Program-made: the position numbers and the translations under genes
Part shown: piece after piece, positions 38,774-39,745 of the stretch
How the letters are laid out: the number at the start of each line of letters is the position of its first letter
Position numbering within the stretch: the first letter of the stretch is position 1
NCBI GenBank assembly: GCA_946220865.1
Contig: CAMJYM010000014.1
Span: forward strand, 1 to 39,745
Reading direction: 5' to 3'
DNA: 39,745 nucleotides
From: an uncultured Clostridia bacterium
Lineage (GTDB): Bacteria > Bacillota > Clostridia > Saccharofermentanales > DTU023
The notes under the pieces: generated by a model
What the model was told of the DNA's origin: nothing
Seen by the model: the letters and a program-made list of their open reading frames with translations, nothing else
Database searches by the model: none

Positions 38774-39745
38774 ATGAAGGTTTTAAGCCTGAAAGAAAAA
38801 ATGGCTCGCGCCAGCCTGCGACGCAGGATGCTTCTACTTTCCCTCCTGCGCGGGCGGTCACGATTTTTGAGCACGCTTCTTGCTTTGGCTGTGGGAACGA
38901 CGATATTAGCGGGCCTGCTTGGACTCTATCTGGATATCCCGCGTCAGCTTTCGCGTGAATTTCGCAGCTACGGCGCCAATCTGGTGCTGCTTGGCCAGGA
39001 TCTGAGCCGGGGAATCTCCCGGGACGTGGCCGCAGAGGCTCGTAAGATCATTCCTGCTGATCGCCTGGTTGGCTTTGCCCCCTACCTCTATGAGAAGGTC
39101 AAAATCAACGAGCAGCCTTTTACTTTTGCTGCGACCGAATTGGCCGAAGCCAGGGCCAATAGCCCTTACTGGCTGGTGGACGGAGCCTGGCCGGAAAACG
39201 AAAAAGAAATTCTTGTGGGCAAAGAGATCGCAGAACAAATTGGCGTGAGCATTGGCGGCAGGCTCATCCTCAGCCGCACGAGCGGCGATTCGCAGAGCAT
39301 GGATGAACGTGTCAATGTGCAGCGCGAATACAAGGTGACAGGTCTTGTGCTTACAGGGGGCAAGGAGGAAGCCATGATTTTTGCCAGCCTGGAAGCTCAC
39401 CAGCGGATTTTTGAAGCACGTCCCTACGATGTTATCGAAGTTTCCATGGTCGGCAGTGAAGCGGAAATTGATGACCTTGCCGCGCAAATGGAAACGGCCT
39501 TTCCTGGCTTGGAAGCTCGACCTGCCAAACGTCTGACCTCTTCGCAGGATCAGGTCCTGAACAAGCTCCAGACTTTGGTCTGGGTGGTGAGTCTGATCGT
39601 TATCTTGCTGACCACCATCAGTGTGACGACGACCATGCTTGCCGCGGTAACCGAACGCCGCAGAGAAATTGGATTAAAAAAGGCGCTCGGGGCCGAAAAC
39701 CGGGAACTCATTCGCGAATTTATGAGTGAGGGCGTCCTCCTGGGG
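38774..39745 (+). CDS. Second FtsX/MacB-type ABC permease (3' end outside window)
   Basis: 324 codons are visible, open to the right edge. They comprise a basic N-terminus, a first helix (about 34-52), an extracytoplasmic domain (RSYGANLVLLGQDL resembles the start of that domain in the preceding permease), and then the first helix and coupling motif of the FtsX domain (ERRREIGLKKALGA) close to the edge. It is a paralogue of the preceding gene and probably forms a heterodimer with it. GAGGAG lies seven nt before the ATG. Two C-terminal helices should follow outside the window. Confidence 0.9.
   Translation, partial: MKVLSLKEKMARASLRRRMLLLSLLRGRSRFLSTLLALAVGTTILAGLLGLYLDIPRQLSREFRSYGANLVLLGQDLSRGISRDVAAEARKIIPADRLVGFAPYLYEKVKINEQPFTFAATELAEARANSPYWLVDGAWPENEKEILVGKEIAEQIGVSIGGRLILSRTSGDSQSMDERVNVQREYKVTGLVLTGGKEEAMIFASLEAHQRIFEARPYDVIEVSMVGSEAEIDDLAAQMETAFPGLEARPAKRLTSSQDQVLNKLQTLVWVVSLIVILLTTISVTTTMLAAVTERRREIGLKKALGAENRELIREFMSEGVLLG

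Overview
The window looks like a mid-GC chromosome segment of an anaerobic member of the Bacillota, probably clostridial. The reasons are a textbook CtsR operator on the clpB promoter, strong AAGGAGG-type ribosome binding sites with frequent GTG/TTG starts, extended -10 promoters, and the families present: an NSS symporter, a DUF1461 membrane protein, a selenium-type molybdenum hydroxylase with YqeC, and a BMP/Nup nucleoside transporter. No rRNA, tRNA, CRISPR array, transposase or phage gene was seen. I cannot assign a genus.

Layout. 1-8.1 kb (mostly + strand): the tail of a MATE exporter, an NSS sodium symporter, a minus-strand pair (TetR regulator and a DUF2871-fusion membrane protein) with twin palindromic operators, a glutamate dehydrogenase, and a HutD-like protein coupled to a second MATE exporter. 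8.2-12.5 kb: a DUF1461 membrane protein, clpB under a CtsR-type promoter, and a short DtxR-family regulator. 12.6-14.7 kb: a conspicuously AT-rich two-gene cassette (membrane-anchored methyltransferase and alpha/beta hydrolase) bounded by about 65-bp imperfect direct repeats that each contain a terminator. 14.9-22.7 kb (minus): galK, then a BMP-type nucleoside ABC transporter whose operon ends in mutY. 22.9-31.4 kb: a purine/molybdenum-hydroxylase island, with xdhA-xdhB-xdhC on the minus strand, divergent mocA and a fused Se-type xanthine dehydrogenase on the plus strand, and yqeC converging on it. 31.5 kb to the end: iron acquisition, with a FecB-like binding protein divergent from an FTR1-P19-DUF2318-FtsX-FtsX cluster that runs off the window.

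How the genes may work together (inference). The BMP transporter would import purine nucleosides or bases; XdhABC and the Se-type hydroxylase would oxidise hypoxanthine/xanthine; MocA would make the cytosine dinucleotide form of the Mo cofactor and YqeC would assist the labile-selenium site. The iron cluster resembles the Campylobacter p19 locus, with the FtsX-like permeases presumably paired with an ATPase beyond the window. A shared inverted motif (TTAGCCGANNCTAA) sits at the predicted transcription start of both the FTR1 gene and the AT-rich cassette, and a DtxR-family regulator lies next to that cassette, which makes it the obvious candidate reader. A second recurring theme is lineage-specific disordered insertions (Ala-, Lys/Glu- or Ser-rich) in at least seven of the proteins, and small tandem duplications at gene edges.
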